This document shows positions 34,794-43,105 of a DNA stretch of 64,000 bases, piece after piece. Under the pieces are notes generated by a model that made no database searches, was not told the DNA's origin, and saw only the letters and a program-made list of their open reading frames with translations. The position numbers and the translations under genes are program-made. The stretch comes from CAXBES01 sp963974915. GTDB taxonomy: Bacteria; Bacteroidota; Bacteroidia; Flavobacteriales; Flavobacteriaceae. The stretch's first letter is position 1, and the number at the start of each line of letters is the position of its first letter. Where the stretch lies: positions 78,652 to 142,651 of the forward strand of contig CAXBES010000010.1 of the NCBI GenBank assembly GCA_963974915.1, in the 5' to 3' direction.

Positions 34794-35577
34794 CTTTTAA
34801 CTCTCTATTTATTAAATTAAGTAATCTTACAATACGCTTTCTTAGCGCATAGGCCTGTACATTAATAATACTGTTATAGATTATGCATGTACTTGCCACA
34901 CCTTGGATTTCTGTGGCATTTTTTATGATAACTGAAGATAGATCGACATTGTTTTTACGAATGAAAAAAGATATAGTATCATTTTTGTCTAATGCATGGT
35001 CGGGGGAATAACCGCTATTTAATACATAAGCCCCTACATTACGTATTAGATTTTCATTAATTAATACCGGATAGTAATAATCATTTCGGAACAATTGCCA
35101 ATTGTCTTCTATTTCTTGTACTTGTTGAATATCGGACGTCCAATTGGAAAGCATTTCAGAAATACTATCGTTAGTAATTAGCCTTAATTTGCCAGTAACA
35201 ATAATATCGTTCTCAAGGGGGTCGAAAGTAGGATCTTGAGACAATCTGAATAAATAGTATAATAACGAATCGTCCTCTATTTCTTTAGGATTGTCTATAT
35301 AGTTTAGCAATGCATTACTTGCATGCGTCATTTTATTACGCATTGAAATCTTCTCATCTAATTGTTTTAAATTTTGGGTGTATTCTTTGTGTAGTTGCTT
35401 CAGTATTTTTTGTTCGTTAGAACGCTCCATTCTGGTTTCATTCCAGTTATTAATCTGTAATGCAATGAGAATACCAATTACTACAAGAATGATTTCGCCA
35501 AAGGCGTATAATATATATTTCGAGAATTTATTCTCGGAAATAAGGCTTTGACGGATATGGCGGAAGAATTTAATCAT
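34786..35577 (-). CDS. DUF6090 family membrane protein, array member 5
   Basis: A 263-residue paralogue. Its N-terminus MIKFFRHIRQSLISENKFSK and membrane segment GEIILVVIGILIALQINNWN are nearly identical to member 4, including at the DNA level over about 60 nt, while the rest has diverged strongly. The central motif reads TGKLRLITNDSISEMLSNW. It overlaps member 4's stop by one base and member 6's start by 8 nt, so the set is translated as a tight operon. Function unknown. Confidence 0.88.
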   Translation of the reverse strand: MIKFFRHIRQSLISENKFSKYILYAFGEIILVVIGILIALQINNWNETRMERSNEQKILKQLHKEYTQNLKQLDEKISMRNKMTHASNALLNYIDNPKEIEDDSLLYYLFRLSQDPTFDPLENDIIVTGKLRLITNDSISEMLSNWTSDIQQVQEIEDNWQLFRNDYYYPVLINENLIRNVGAYVLNSGYSPDHALDKNDTISFFIRKNNVDLSSVIIKNATEIQGVASTCIIYNSIINVQAYALRKRIVRLLNLINRELKDD

Positions 35578-36296
35578 TAGGTTTTATTTAAATTTTTTGG
35601 CATTAGGGATAAAACAAGATCAATTGAGTCAATAGTATTTTCTAAATTTTTTATGGAAGCTCTAATGTTATCACGGTTTAACATAAGTATTCGCCAAACA
35701 TCTGTTTCAGAAAAAAATCGTTGCATATTCTCAACTTCTAATATTTTCTTGAATTCAAAATTTATGGCATGTGCTTCCATTAGTTGTAACCATTGGTTAT
35801 TGAAAGCATACTCAATATCACCCAGTGCTTTATTTACATGGTTTACTTTGTCATCGTAATACACCCCTAAACTTTTTCTTAATTCCTTGTCCTTTACATT
35901 TTGAAGACCAGCAGATTTTAATGCCTCGTAGGAATTGGTAATGGATTGAAACCTGCTAAAATGCACAACCTCTCCTAACCAATGAGAAACGCTATCCATA
36001 TTTTTATTTCTGAGACTATCATTCACGAGTTTTTGTGATGCATCAAAAGCCCTCTGTTGCCAAATATTTATATATATTAGATTTTCACGATCTTGCACAA
36101 GGTTTTCTTGAATTTGTGAAAGGATCTCCCTTTCAAATACATTACCTTTTCTTACTTCATTCCAATTATTAATCTGAAGCGCAATTAAAATCCCAATGAC
36201 CACCAGGATGATTTCTCCGATGGCATATAGTATATATTTCGAGAATTTATTCTCGGAAATAAGGCTTTGACGTATACGGCGGAAGAATTTTATCAT
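35577..36296 (-). CDS. DUF6090 family membrane protein, array member 4
   Basis: A 239-residue paralogue, the shortest of the six. It has the same basic start and membrane helix, then a helical domain with the motif SAGLQNVKDKELRKSLGVYY. It overlaps member 3 by 4 bp. Comparison with member 5 shows strong conservation confined to the first ~50 codons, which suggests selection on the membrane anchor or sequence exchange between copies. Function unknown. Confidence 0.88.
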   Translation of the reverse strand: MIKFFRRIRQSLISENKFSKYILYAIGEIILVVIGILIALQINNWNEVRKGNVFEREILSQIQENLVQDRENLIYINIWQQRAFDASQKLVNDSLRNKNMDSVSHWLGEVVHFSRFQSITNSYEALKSAGLQNVKDKELRKSLGVYYDDKVNHVNKALGDIEYAFNNQWLQLMEAHAINFEFKKILEVENMQRFFSETDVWRILMLNRDNIRASIKNLENTIDSIDLVLSLMPKNLNKT

Positions 36297-37057
36297 TTAC
36301 TACATAGTTTTTGAAGCTGTTTGTAAACAGGTTGCATTTCGTTTAATATTTTCTGAAAATGTTGTTTTTCTCTATTGCTCATCAGCACAAAAAACACAAG
36401 GTCGTTTTGGAATTGCTTATAGACTTTAGAATTTTTATCTAAATGCCAATTGTCTACGGGAAGTGTCGTCATAATCTCTGCTCCTAAAGATGATTTGGCA
36501 TAATCTGCGTATTGAAATCCTACTTGATTATCATCTTCGTAGTCAAATGCTCTTTCTATACTATGGTTTCTATTTAAATCCAGTTGGTATATTAGGTTAT
36601 CCAATTCAGCATAATACCGAATGAGTATTTTTTTTAAGGAGTCGTTCTTTATTAGGTTAAGTTTGCCCGAAGAAGTAATATCTAAAATAGTTACTTTACT
36701 CGGCACAAATGCATTGGTTCGCAACGCTTGAATATAATTGTCTATAAGATATTCTTTGGATCTTTCTTTTTTTGGTAAGTCTAAAAGAAGTGCTTTACTC
36801 TTTTTGATTTTATAGTCTGATTCGTCCGATAATCTTTTGATGTTTTGACGATCCAGTTCAAAATCCTCGAGGAATCTACAATAGTATTCGTTTTCTGTTT
36901 TAGTGTTTCTTCTGGCTTCATTCCAGTTATTAATTTGTAGCGCAATTAAAATTCCGATAACCACAAGGATGATTTCACCTATGGCATAGAGCAAGTATTT
37001 TGAAAAGCGATTCTCGCCAATTAATTTTTTTCGGATATGTCTAAAGAATTTTATCAT
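36293..37057 (-). CDS. DUF6090 family membrane protein, array member 3
   Basis: A 254-residue paralogue starting at the ATG at 37057 (MIKFFRHIRKKLIGENRFSK), one base after the stop of member 2; a start four codons earlier would overlap member 2 and lacks family support. The motif SSGKLNLIKNDSLKKILIRYY follows the membrane segment by about 75 residues. The C-terminal part is helical and rich in Asn, Asp, Gln and Lys. Function unknown. Confidence 0.88.
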   Translation of the reverse strand: MIKFFRHIRKKLIGENRFSKYLLYAIGEIILVVIGILIALQINNWNEARRNTKTENEYYCRFLEDFELDRQNIKRLSDESDYKIKKSKALLLDLPKKERSKEYLIDNYIQALRTNAFVPSKVTILDITSSGKLNLIKNDSLKKILIRYYAELDNLIYQLDLNRNHSIERAFDYEDDNQVGFQYADYAKSSLGAEIMTTLPVDNWHLDKNSKVYKQFQNDLVFFVLMSNREKQHFQKILNEMQPVYKQLQKLCSK

Positions 37058-37058
37058 C

Positions 37059-37814
37059 TTAAAAATCAATTAAATTTTGTGTCTGGCGTACTATGTCATT
37101 TGCCAATGAATCGAGACTTTTGTAGTGCGCAATCATAATACTATTCCAAAACAACTTGCCTTGGTAAAGGTTTTCAAATTCAAGGTCTTTTATAACCTGG
37201 TTATAGCTATTATTATACAGTCGGGATTTTTGTTTTATTTCCATATTATTATATGCGTTCAAATTCTGCATCGATATGTTTTTATATAGGTATGGAATGA
37301 GTAACGATTGGGCCTGATGGTCTTGATTTTTAAAATCTTCGTCAGAATCTTCAAGCATTTGCAACCAAGTGTACATGCTTTTTTTTAACTGGTTATTGGT
37401 TATAAGGTCAAGCTTTCCCGAACTAATGAGTTCTTGGATGGTGCTATTTGCAGGATTGTAATTGCCATATTTCAAAGAATGGCTAATAATGCTATCGAAA
37501 TCATAATTTTTATGATCCGGTTCAACCCTATTTGTAATGTCCACAATTTTACGAACATGGTTGTTTGCGCGTTCTAAATCCTTAATTCTTTGTTTTAAAA
37601 CAACTCGATTCTCGGTAAACTCCTCTCGAAGTTCTTCTAATTTATATTGCGACTCGGCTTGCTGTTTTTTATCCTCATTCCAGTTATTAATCTGTAATGC
37701 TATCAAAATCCCAATAACGACAAGAATTATTTCGCCAAAGGCGTAGAGAAGGTACTTGGAAAAACGGTTTTCTCCAATAAGGCGTTGACGGATATGTCGA
37801 AAAAATTTTATCAT
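37059..37814 (-). CDS. DUF6090 family membrane protein, array member 2
   Basis: A 251-residue paralogue. The true start is the ATG at 37814, which gives the family N-terminus MIKFFRHIRQRLIGENRFSK; an open frame continues 22 codons upstream into GC-rich intergenic DNA and should be ignored. The first 64 nt of the gene (37751-37814) are identical to those of member 1 (38655-38718). The motif SSGKLDLITNNQLKKSMYTW marks the extracytoplasmic domain. Function unknown. Confidence 0.88.
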   Translation of the reverse strand: MIKFFRHIRQRLIGENRFSKYLLYAFGEIILVVIGILIALQINNWNEDKKQQAESQYKLEELREEFTENRVVLKQRIKDLERANNHVRKIVDITNRVEPDHKNYDFDSIISHSLKYGNYNPANSTIQELISSGKLDLITNNQLKKSMYTWLQMLEDSDEDFKNQDHQAQSLLIPYLYKNISMQNLNAYNNMEIKQKSRLYNNSYNQVIKDLEFENLYQGKLFWNSIMIAHYKSLDSLANDIVRQTQNLIDF

Positions 37815-37962
37815 ATATCTAAAGGTTCGTATTATTACGCCCGCAAGCGACTTACCGACGGCAAGGCGTAGCCATCTCAATCAAATACGCGCAAGCCAAT
37901 TAATTTTGCTTGAACAAAATAGTGTTTTATAATGGAAGAGTTTTAATATCGTTAAGCTTTAG

Positions 37963-38718
37963 CTAGGTTTTTAAGTCTTTGATTATTAATTCTATTATTT
38001 TATTTGTATCATTAATTAAAATTTCTAACTTATAAATTGCATCCTTATTGATCCAATAGTGCACTGCAGCATTGTTAATGTATTCTATTTTATTCTGTTT
38101 TAGATGATTAACCAATTCAAGTTGATTTTGTTCTCCAAATAAAAAAGCTGAAGCAGGCTCAAATCTCATAATACTATTGTTGTAAGTAAATGGGGCATCG
38201 TTGGGTAGCGCCCACTCTGTACCAATCCTAATCCATTCTGCAACCTGTTTGTGCTTTGCATAATGTTTTACTAATTGGTCGCGTAATTCAGAATTCTTAA
38301 TGTCCTTTAAATTACCTGTACTTGAAAGGTCATCGAATGTTGAGGTTGAAGATGTGAAAATGGGGTATATACTTCCGTAGCCAAAAAAGTCGTTGGCAGC
38401 AGCAATAAGTTCTCGTTCGCTTGTTTCATTGGTATTTAATGCTTTTGAAAGGTTTTCTATGGTTTCAATTCCTTTTTTTAAATCAGTAATATTACTCTTG
38501 AAGGTGTTTATGTCCTCTTTATTTTCAGAAAGCAGCCTTTTTAAATAAAGATTTTCTTGCTTTGCAGATTTTCGGTTTTCGTTCCAATTATTTATCTGCA
38601 ATGCAATTAAAATTCCAATGACCACCAAAATTATTTCACCTATAGCATAGAGCAGGTACTTGGAAAAACGGTTTTCTCCAATAAGGCGTTGACGGATATG
38701 TCGAAAAAATTTTATCAT
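37963..38718 (-). CDS. DUF6090 family membrane protein, array member 1
   Basis: A 251-residue paralogue and the first gene of the array, 148 nt ahead of member 2 and 183 nt after the 38902 gene. The N-terminal basic stretch and membrane helix are as in the other members. The family motif is SSTGNLKDIKNSELRDQLVKHY. The downstream domain carries a distinctive Phe- and Asn-rich region (about 150-200). Members 1 and 2 are separated by GC-rich DNA, unlike the overlapping members 2 to 6. Function unknown. Confidence 0.88.
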   Translation of the reverse strand: MIKFFRHIRQRLIGENRFSKYLLYAIGEIILVVIGILIALQINNWNENRKSAKQENLYLKRLLSENKEDINTFKSNITDLKKGIETIENLSKALNTNETSERELIAAANDFFGYGSIYPIFTSSTSTFDDLSSTGNLKDIKNSELRDQLVKHYAKHKQVAEWIRIGTEWALPNDAPFTYNNSIMRFEPASAFLFGEQNQLELVNHLKQNKIEYINNAAVHYWINKDAIYKLEILINDTNKIIELIIKDLKT

Positions 38719-38901
38719 AGTAAATTTTCATCATGAAATGAGAAACGATAGAGAGGTCGCAATGTGAGACCCCTCGTCGCTTATCTGTTGGAAAGACATA
38801 ATGTCAATAGGATGTATCGATAATAGCAAAACTATTTTTGCAATCTCTAGTTTCTATTTCTCTCACAACTATGTTCAACGTAGTTAAATTTCAGTTTCGA
38901 T

Positions 38902-39237
38902 TCAATAGAGTATATTATCTAACGTCCAGTCTAATCGTTTCTCTAGCATACTGAAATTGCAATCTGAAAAGAAGAGTTCGTACATTTCTCTTCTAAAAGC
39001 TGCGAGTTCCATTTCGGTATATTCATGTTTGTTCACACATAGATCTACTTTGTCCAATCTCCTTTGTTCTGAATGATTATGGAATTTCCTATACATTTTC
39101 GCAAAAGTCTTCTTAGAAACTTTAGATTGGATCATTTCAAGCTCCTCCTCAGTTTCTTTTTTATCTGCATTTGCACAGAGGAGCAGGATATACACTTGTA
39201 GTTCAGATTTTGTCCAGTTTGGTTTTTGCTTTGTCAT
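38902..39237 (-). CDS. Conserved hypothetical helical protein (possibly TerB-like)
   Basis: A 111-residue all-helical soluble protein. LQVYILLLCANADKKETEEELEMI resembles the first acidic repeat of TerB-fold proteins in pattern (given here as the span at about residues 13-36), and YRKFHNHSEQRRLDKVDLC follows. The match is only by pattern and I would not assert TerB membership. It is the last gene of the esterase-to-RidA operon, 12 nt after the NTF2-like gene. Confidence 0.7.
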   Translation of the reverse strand: MTKQKPNWTKSELQVYILLLCANADKKETEEELEMIQSKVSKKTFAKMYRKFHNHSEQRRLDKVDLCVNKHEYTEMELAAFRREMYELFFSDCNFSMLEKRLDWTLDNILY

Positions 39238-39249
39238 AATTTAGCTGCA

Positions 39250-40086
39250 TTATTTCGCCACGGTTTCGGCAAGTTTCTTAGTGTCGGTATATTGCTGAAA
39301 CCCAACAATCTTCCCGTCTTTTAATGTCCAGAGGTGTGCTGCCTGAACCATAAAGGCCTTACCTTCCTTTGTGTTAATATCATAGTAGAGTGTTGCCAAT
39401 ACCTTGTCGTTGCTCATTTCATGTAGTTTTACATTCTTTAAGCTGAAAGATTGATACATTCCGCCAATAGGAGCGAACACTCCATTTAATACGGCGTCGG
39501 GTCCAATATACGGATTACCAACTGCTAACGCATTACTTTCGGCTTCATTCCAAATAATTTTGTCGTCCATTAGTGCTAAAACAGCAGGAATGTCTTCCTT
39601 GGAGAAAGACTCGTACAGCCCGTTAATGATCTGTGCATTATTCGTAGTCTCGGTATAACGATAGCTTTTCAAAATTTTCCAATTCCCTTTCACCTGTTTT
39701 AGGGTGTTAACAAATTCACCCTTTAGGGTCATCTTTGGCTCGTCTATTTTATTGTAAACATACATGCCACTTACGAACATAAAATCTTTGGAAAGCTTAG
39801 TTGTGTTAGTTGTTTTTAATGTGATATTAAATTTCCCAGAGGCAAATGTAGCTTCGTATTGGGCTTTTATATTATCAAATCCAGAGACCATATTGCCGTC
39901 TGAATTTCTGATTGTTGCATCCTCTGCATAGAGAGCATCTAATAAACCGGAGTCTCCCGTATTTATCATAGTGATATATTGCTCGTGCATTTTCTCGATC
40001 TCAGGATTTTGAGCATGTAGATGCGAAGTAAATAGGATTATTCCGAAGAAAATAATTTGAGCAGTGGTGTTTTTTAAAAGTTTCAT
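39250..40086 (-). CDS. Exported protein with two NTF2/SnoaL-like domains
   Basis: A 278-residue protein with a Sec signal peptide (MKLLKNTTAQIIFFGIILF, cleavage near SHLHAQ). Residues ~27-140 form a DUF4440/NTF2-like domain (MHEQYITMINTGDSGLLDAL, YAEDATIRNSDGNMVSG). Residues ~145-275 form a second SnoaL-like domain (NGLYESFSKEDIPAVLALMD, HLWTLKDGKIVGFQQYTD). These are cone-shaped small-molecule-binding or enzyme folds; no catalytic residues can be assigned with confidence. It lies 46 nt after the RidA-like gene in the operon. Confidence 0.82.
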   Translation of the reverse strand: MKLLKNTTAQIIFFGIILFTSHLHAQNPEIEKMHEQYITMINTGDSGLLDALYAEDATIRNSDGNMVSGFDNIKAQYEATFASGKFNITLKTTNTTKLSKDFMFVSGMYVYNKIDEPKMTLKGEFVNTLKQVKGNWKILKSYRYTETTNNAQIINGLYESFSKEDIPAVLALMDDKIIWNEAESNALAVGNPYIGPDAVLNGVFAPIGGMYQSFSLKNVKLHEMSNDKVLATLYYDINTKEGKAFMVQAAHLWTLKDGKIVGFQQYTDTKKLAETVAK

Positions 40087-40132
40087 AATTTGGACTTATT
40101 TAGTTAATATTAAAGTTGACTCGTGTTTTGGT

Positions 40133-40669
40133 TTAGTTTGTTTTATGTACTTCCAGCTCTATTTCGATCATAAATTCCGGAAGCGCCAGTTCTGTTACAC
40201 CCAGCCATGTACCTGTTGGAAAATTATTTTTATAGATCTCTACTCTATAACCTGCGACTTCTAAAAACTTGGACATGTTAGTGGTAAAAACGTCTTCTTT
40301 TACAACATCATTAAATGTGCAGCCGTAGTGGTTGAGAATTTTTTCCAGATCGGCATAGCAATTTTTCATCTGCTGTTCTATATCGCCCACCGCGGTTGGA
40401 TTACCTTCATCATCCATACTCACAGCACCCGAAATTTTAATATTGTTGCCAACTTTCACTGCATGCGAATACCCATAGGCTTTTTCTACCTCCGGACGCA
40501 AAAGAAAATAATCCGGAGTTTCGTCAATTTGAACGGGTTCAACAATTTCTTTTTCCTGAGTTGTAACGGCTTCTGTTTGTTTTTCAATGCAACTAATGAG
40601 TAGCGTCGCTAAAATGAAGCATGTAAAAAAATGATTCATTCTTCTTAAAGTAATTCTTGAGTATTTCAT
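40133..40669 (-). CDS. RidA-like protein with a lipoprotein signal
   Basis: A 178-residue protein. The C-terminal ~125 residues are a RidA/YjgF/UK114 domain (VGNNIKISGAVSMDDEGNP, then YADLEKILNHYGCTFNDVVK and PTGTWLGVTELALPEFMIEI). RidA normally deaminates reactive enamines or imines in the cytosol. Here the N-terminus is a lipoprotein signal (CFILATLLISCIEKQ), so the domain should be anchored in the envelope. The conserved RidA Arg of the usual RxxxxVxxLP-type region is replaced (tail reads YRVEIYKNNFPTGTW), so activity is uncertain. The start is either 40669 or an ATG at 40639; both keep the lipobox. Confidence 0.82.
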   Translation of the reverse strand: MKYSRITLRRMNHFFTCFILATLLISCIEKQTEAVTTQEKEIVEPVQIDETPDYFLLRPEVEKAYGYSHAVKVGNNIKISGAVSMDDEGNPTAVGDIEQQMKNCYADLEKILNHYGCTFNDVVKEDVFTTNMSKFLEVAGYRVEIYKNNFPTGTWLGVTELALPEFMIEIELEVHKTN

Positions 40670-40691
40670 AATTCAGTTAGTAAAAAAATTG

Positions 40692-41237
40692 TTAGTTAGT
40701 GTTAATCGTTTTCGCTAAACTCGTATTCCAAATCCTATTGCAAATTCTCCATTCGTCACCTTCCTTTTTCCATATATTGATATACTTTCCTTTATCGACA
40801 GTGCTTTTGTCACCATAGCGCAAATTATAAGTACCTTCATCAATGATATAATCTCCTGTACCATACATGGAAATAGACGTCTGTGTAAACTCGTGAATTC
40901 CATAATTGACCCAATTTGTGTTCAATTTAGAAATAGCCGATTTACCAATAACCGCTTCAGAATTTGGTGGAAATATTTTAGCATCGTCCGTGAAGCAACT
41001 ATTTAAAAGGTCAATATTCTTCGTGATATGTGCTTCCGTAAAAAGATTTGTCTTATCGTGAATATATTCTTTCAATTGTTCTTCAACAGTGCCAATATTA
41101 TGCTCTTCGGATTTTATCTTCATCCCTGTAATAGCAGATCCATTACGATCATGCGGATCCGGATTTTGAGCCTGAACTGTAACCAACAAGGATAATAAAA
41201 CAAGGTTGATCCATATGGTGAATTGTTTCAAAGACAT
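40692..41237 (-). CDS. Exported NTF2/SnoaL-like (DUF4440) protein
   Basis: A 181-residue protein with a signal peptide (TIWINLVLLSLLVTVQAQ) and a single DUF4440-type NTF2-like domain. Visible are FTEAHITKNIDLLNSCFTDD, AKIFPPNSEAVIGKSAI and WRICNRIWNTS. It is related in fold to the 39250 gene of the same operon but has one domain. Its start lies 13 nt after the SDR gene's stop. The substrate is unknown. Confidence 0.83.
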   Translation of the reverse strand: MSLKQFTIWINLVLLSLLVTVQAQNPDPHDRNGSAITGMKIKSEEHNIGTVEEQLKEYIHDKTNLFTEAHITKNIDLLNSCFTDDAKIFPPNSEAVIGKSAISKLNTNWVNYGIHEFTQTSISMYGTGDYIIDEGTYNLRYGDKSTVDKGKYINIWKKEGDEWRICNRIWNTSLAKTINTN

Positions 41238-41250
41238 GGTATTTATTATT

Positions 41251-42138
41251 TTATGGGTGAGATATTAGTTGCTCCTTCGGTCCATCCCATTCAGAAATTT
41301 CGAAAACTTCCAGAAGTCCTTGTCTAATAGGTTCGGTTACCTCATTTATTGCGCGTAACCCAAAGTCCATTCCAACCATAGTGCGAATTGGTCTTGTACC
41401 ATTTGGCATTTCGATCAAATCATCGAATGCCTGTACAACAAGCATAGGATCTGTTGGAGCATCAGGGTTTTCAAAAGCCGCTATTACCTGATTTGCAAAA
41501 CCTTCACTAAACTCGCCTACATGCTGATATGCTCTTGCTATTTCTTCATTTTCCGAAGGAATAATGGTATTAAAGAAGTCGGTTGCAAAGGGTCCGGGTT
41601 GTACCATGACCACGTCGATACCTAATGGAGCTAATTCGTAACGCATGGATTCGCTTAGACCTTCCACACCCCATTTACTGGTATGATATATACCAAAACC
41701 GGGCGAACAACACCGTCCGGCAATGGAACTTATTTGAATTATAAGTCCGTTGCTTTGCTCACGCATTTTAGGAAGTACCGCTTTTGCAACTCTAAAAGTT
41801 CCCACGATGTTAAGGTCGAGTTGGTCAATAAACTGCTGCGATGAAAAGGATTCTATAGGACCCCCAAAGCCACGTCCGGCATTATTGATAAGTACATCTA
41901 CATTGCCAATTTTCAACATTGCTTTACTTACACTTTCATCAGATGTCACGTCTATCTCCACAACATCAATGTTAAGCTTATTTGCATTGGCATACTCTTT
42001 TAGTTCTGAAGCCTTATGTGCATTCTTTCCGTTAACATTACGCATAGTTGCATACACGTGATGCCCTTTTTTGCTGAAATGTTTTGCAGCCATAAGGCCG
42101 AAGCCCGAACTGCAACCTGTGATTAAAATGTGTTTCAT
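41251..42138 (-). CDS. Short-chain dehydrogenase/reductase (SDR)
   Basis: A 295-residue classical SDR. The cofactor loop is ITGCSSGFGLMAAKHF (GxxxGxG), the NNAG motif is in VLINNAGRGFGGPIESF, Ser in IQISSIAGRCCSPGFG and the catalytic YxxxK in YHTSKWGVEGLSES. Substrate cannot be told from sequence; this subgroup acts on carbonyls or alcohols of lipophilic molecules. It has no export signal, unlike the flanking operon genes, so it works in the cytosol. It follows the esterase gene by 32 nt. Confidence 0.92.
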   Translation of the reverse strand: MKHILITGCSSGFGLMAAKHFSKKGHHVYATMRNVNGKNAHKASELKEYANANKLNIDVVEIDVTSDESVSKAMLKIGNVDVLINNAGRGFGGPIESFSSQQFIDQLDLNIVGTFRVAKAVLPKMREQSNGLIIQISSIAGRCCSPGFGIYHTSKWGVEGLSESMRYELAPLGIDVVMVQPGPFATDFFNTIIPSENEEIARAYQHVGEFSEGFANQVIAAFENPDAPTDPMLVVQAFDDLIEMPNGTRPIRTMVGMDFGLRAINEVTEPIRQGLLEVFEISEWDGPKEQLISHP

Positions 42139-42170
42139 AATATTTATTATTTGGTAGTTAGAATAATTAG

Positions 42171-42971
42171 TTAATGGGATCTTTCAGAAATAAATTTCAT
42201 TCCATCATAAAAAGAAGCGAATGGTACATGTCCTGCATTTTCGTAGGTTTTATACTGAAATTTCACCAAGTCGCCCAAAGCGGATCTCATCTCTTCTGAA
42301 AATTTAAGTACAGATTGATGGATTTCTCTGTTAGGGTCTAATGGGTCCGACAAGGAATTGGCTACGAACAATTTTTTGTCTTTAAAATGTATTTTTTGTT
42401 TAAAAGCATTGTTAGCTAATGCCGTAAAATAATCATCCATATCTGCAAACCAGCCGGCGCAGTTACCAATGTAGTTGCTAAATAATTCAGGGTTTGCCAA
42501 AAAAGCATACATCACAAACAAACCACTTAGAGATCTACCTCTTATGGTTCGTTCGTTGGTCGTTCTATAGTTTTGTTCGATATACGGAACCAGTTCTTTT
42601 TCTAAAAACAGAAGGAAATTCTCCGCTTTTGGGTTATCCACCTTATAAGAAGGTCTGCTTAATGGCATCATATCTCTATCCCGATCGGTATTTGCGATTG
42701 CTACGATGATCATTTCCATTTTTAAATTATACGTTACCAAACGTGCATCTATAAGGTTGTTCTCTAATCCATCTAATAGGTATAATGCCGAATAATTCCT
42801 GGTTGATGTTTGGTAATCATCGGGAAGGGAAATGATGAGGTATCTATTCTCTTTAAGTATTTTTGAATAGAGACTGTCTTTATGCCCAATCTTTATCGTC
42901 ACATCCTGTGCAAGCCCAAAACTTGGAAATATCAATTGCAAAAACACGAGCAAAATGACACCGATTTTCAT
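42171..42971 (-). CDS. Exported alpha/beta-hydrolase, putative esterase (esterase D/enterochelin-esterase type)
   Basis: A 266-residue protein with a signal peptide ending near FPSFGLAQ. The putative-esterase fold is shown by YSALYLLDGLENNLIDAR, MIIVAIANTDRDRDMMP, and the nucleophile elbow TIRGRSLSGLFVMYAF (Ser in GRSLSG). The likely catalytic His is in YENAGHVPFASFYDG. It is the first gene of the operon running down to 38902 and is divergent from the propeller kinase gene. The palindrome at 43033-43048 lies 62 nt upstream and may control it. Confidence 0.87.
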   Translation of the reverse strand: MKIGVILLVFLQLIFPSFGLAQDVTIKIGHKDSLYSKILKENRYLIISLPDDYQTSTRNYSALYLLDGLENNLIDARLVTYNLKMEMIIVAIANTDRDRDMMPLSRPSYKVDNPKAENFLLFLEKELVPYIEQNYRTTNERTIRGRSLSGLFVMYAFLANPELFSNYIGNCAGWFADMDDYFTALANNAFKQKIHFKDKKLFVANSLSDPLDPNREIHQSVLKFSEEMRSALGDLVKFQYKTYENAGHVPFASFYDGMKFISERSH

Positions 42972-43032
42972 AACCTTTTGGTTTAGTAGGTTTTATAAAT
43001 AGCAAGATAGATGCATATTTGTAGGATGTCAA

Positions 43033-43048
43033 TCACATCTTAATGTGA
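43033..43048. promoter_or_regulatory. Inverted repeat TCACATCTTAATGTGA, candidate response-regulator site A
   Basis: TCACAT and ATGTGA arms flank 4 bp. It lies in the divergent gap between the esterase operon and the kinase gene, directly before the kinase's -33-like TTG. A second, perfectly palindromic version lies before the response-regulator gene at 46155-46170. The two-site pattern supports a binding site for the NarL-type regulator encoded at 46242. Confidence 0.55.
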
Positions 43049-43050
43049 AT

Positions 43051-43076
43051 TTGGACGCTATCATTTTGTATATTTG
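43051..43076 (+). promoter_or_regulatory. Candidate promoter of the propeller kinase gene
   Basis: TTG at 43051-43053 and TATATTTG at 43069-43076 match the Bacteroidota -33/-7 elements, with a spacing of 15, slightly short. A weak promoter immediately downstream of palindrome A would suit activation. It ends 29 nt before the TTG start codon of the kinase. Confidence 0.5.
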
Positions 43077-43105
43077 GTAATCAACTACTAACCAATACCC
43101 ATACT

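Noticed and set aside
34038..38718. CRISPR-like or phage-derived repeat region
   Set aside because: The repeats are start regions of intact paralogous genes, not short spaced repeats, and no phage genes are present.
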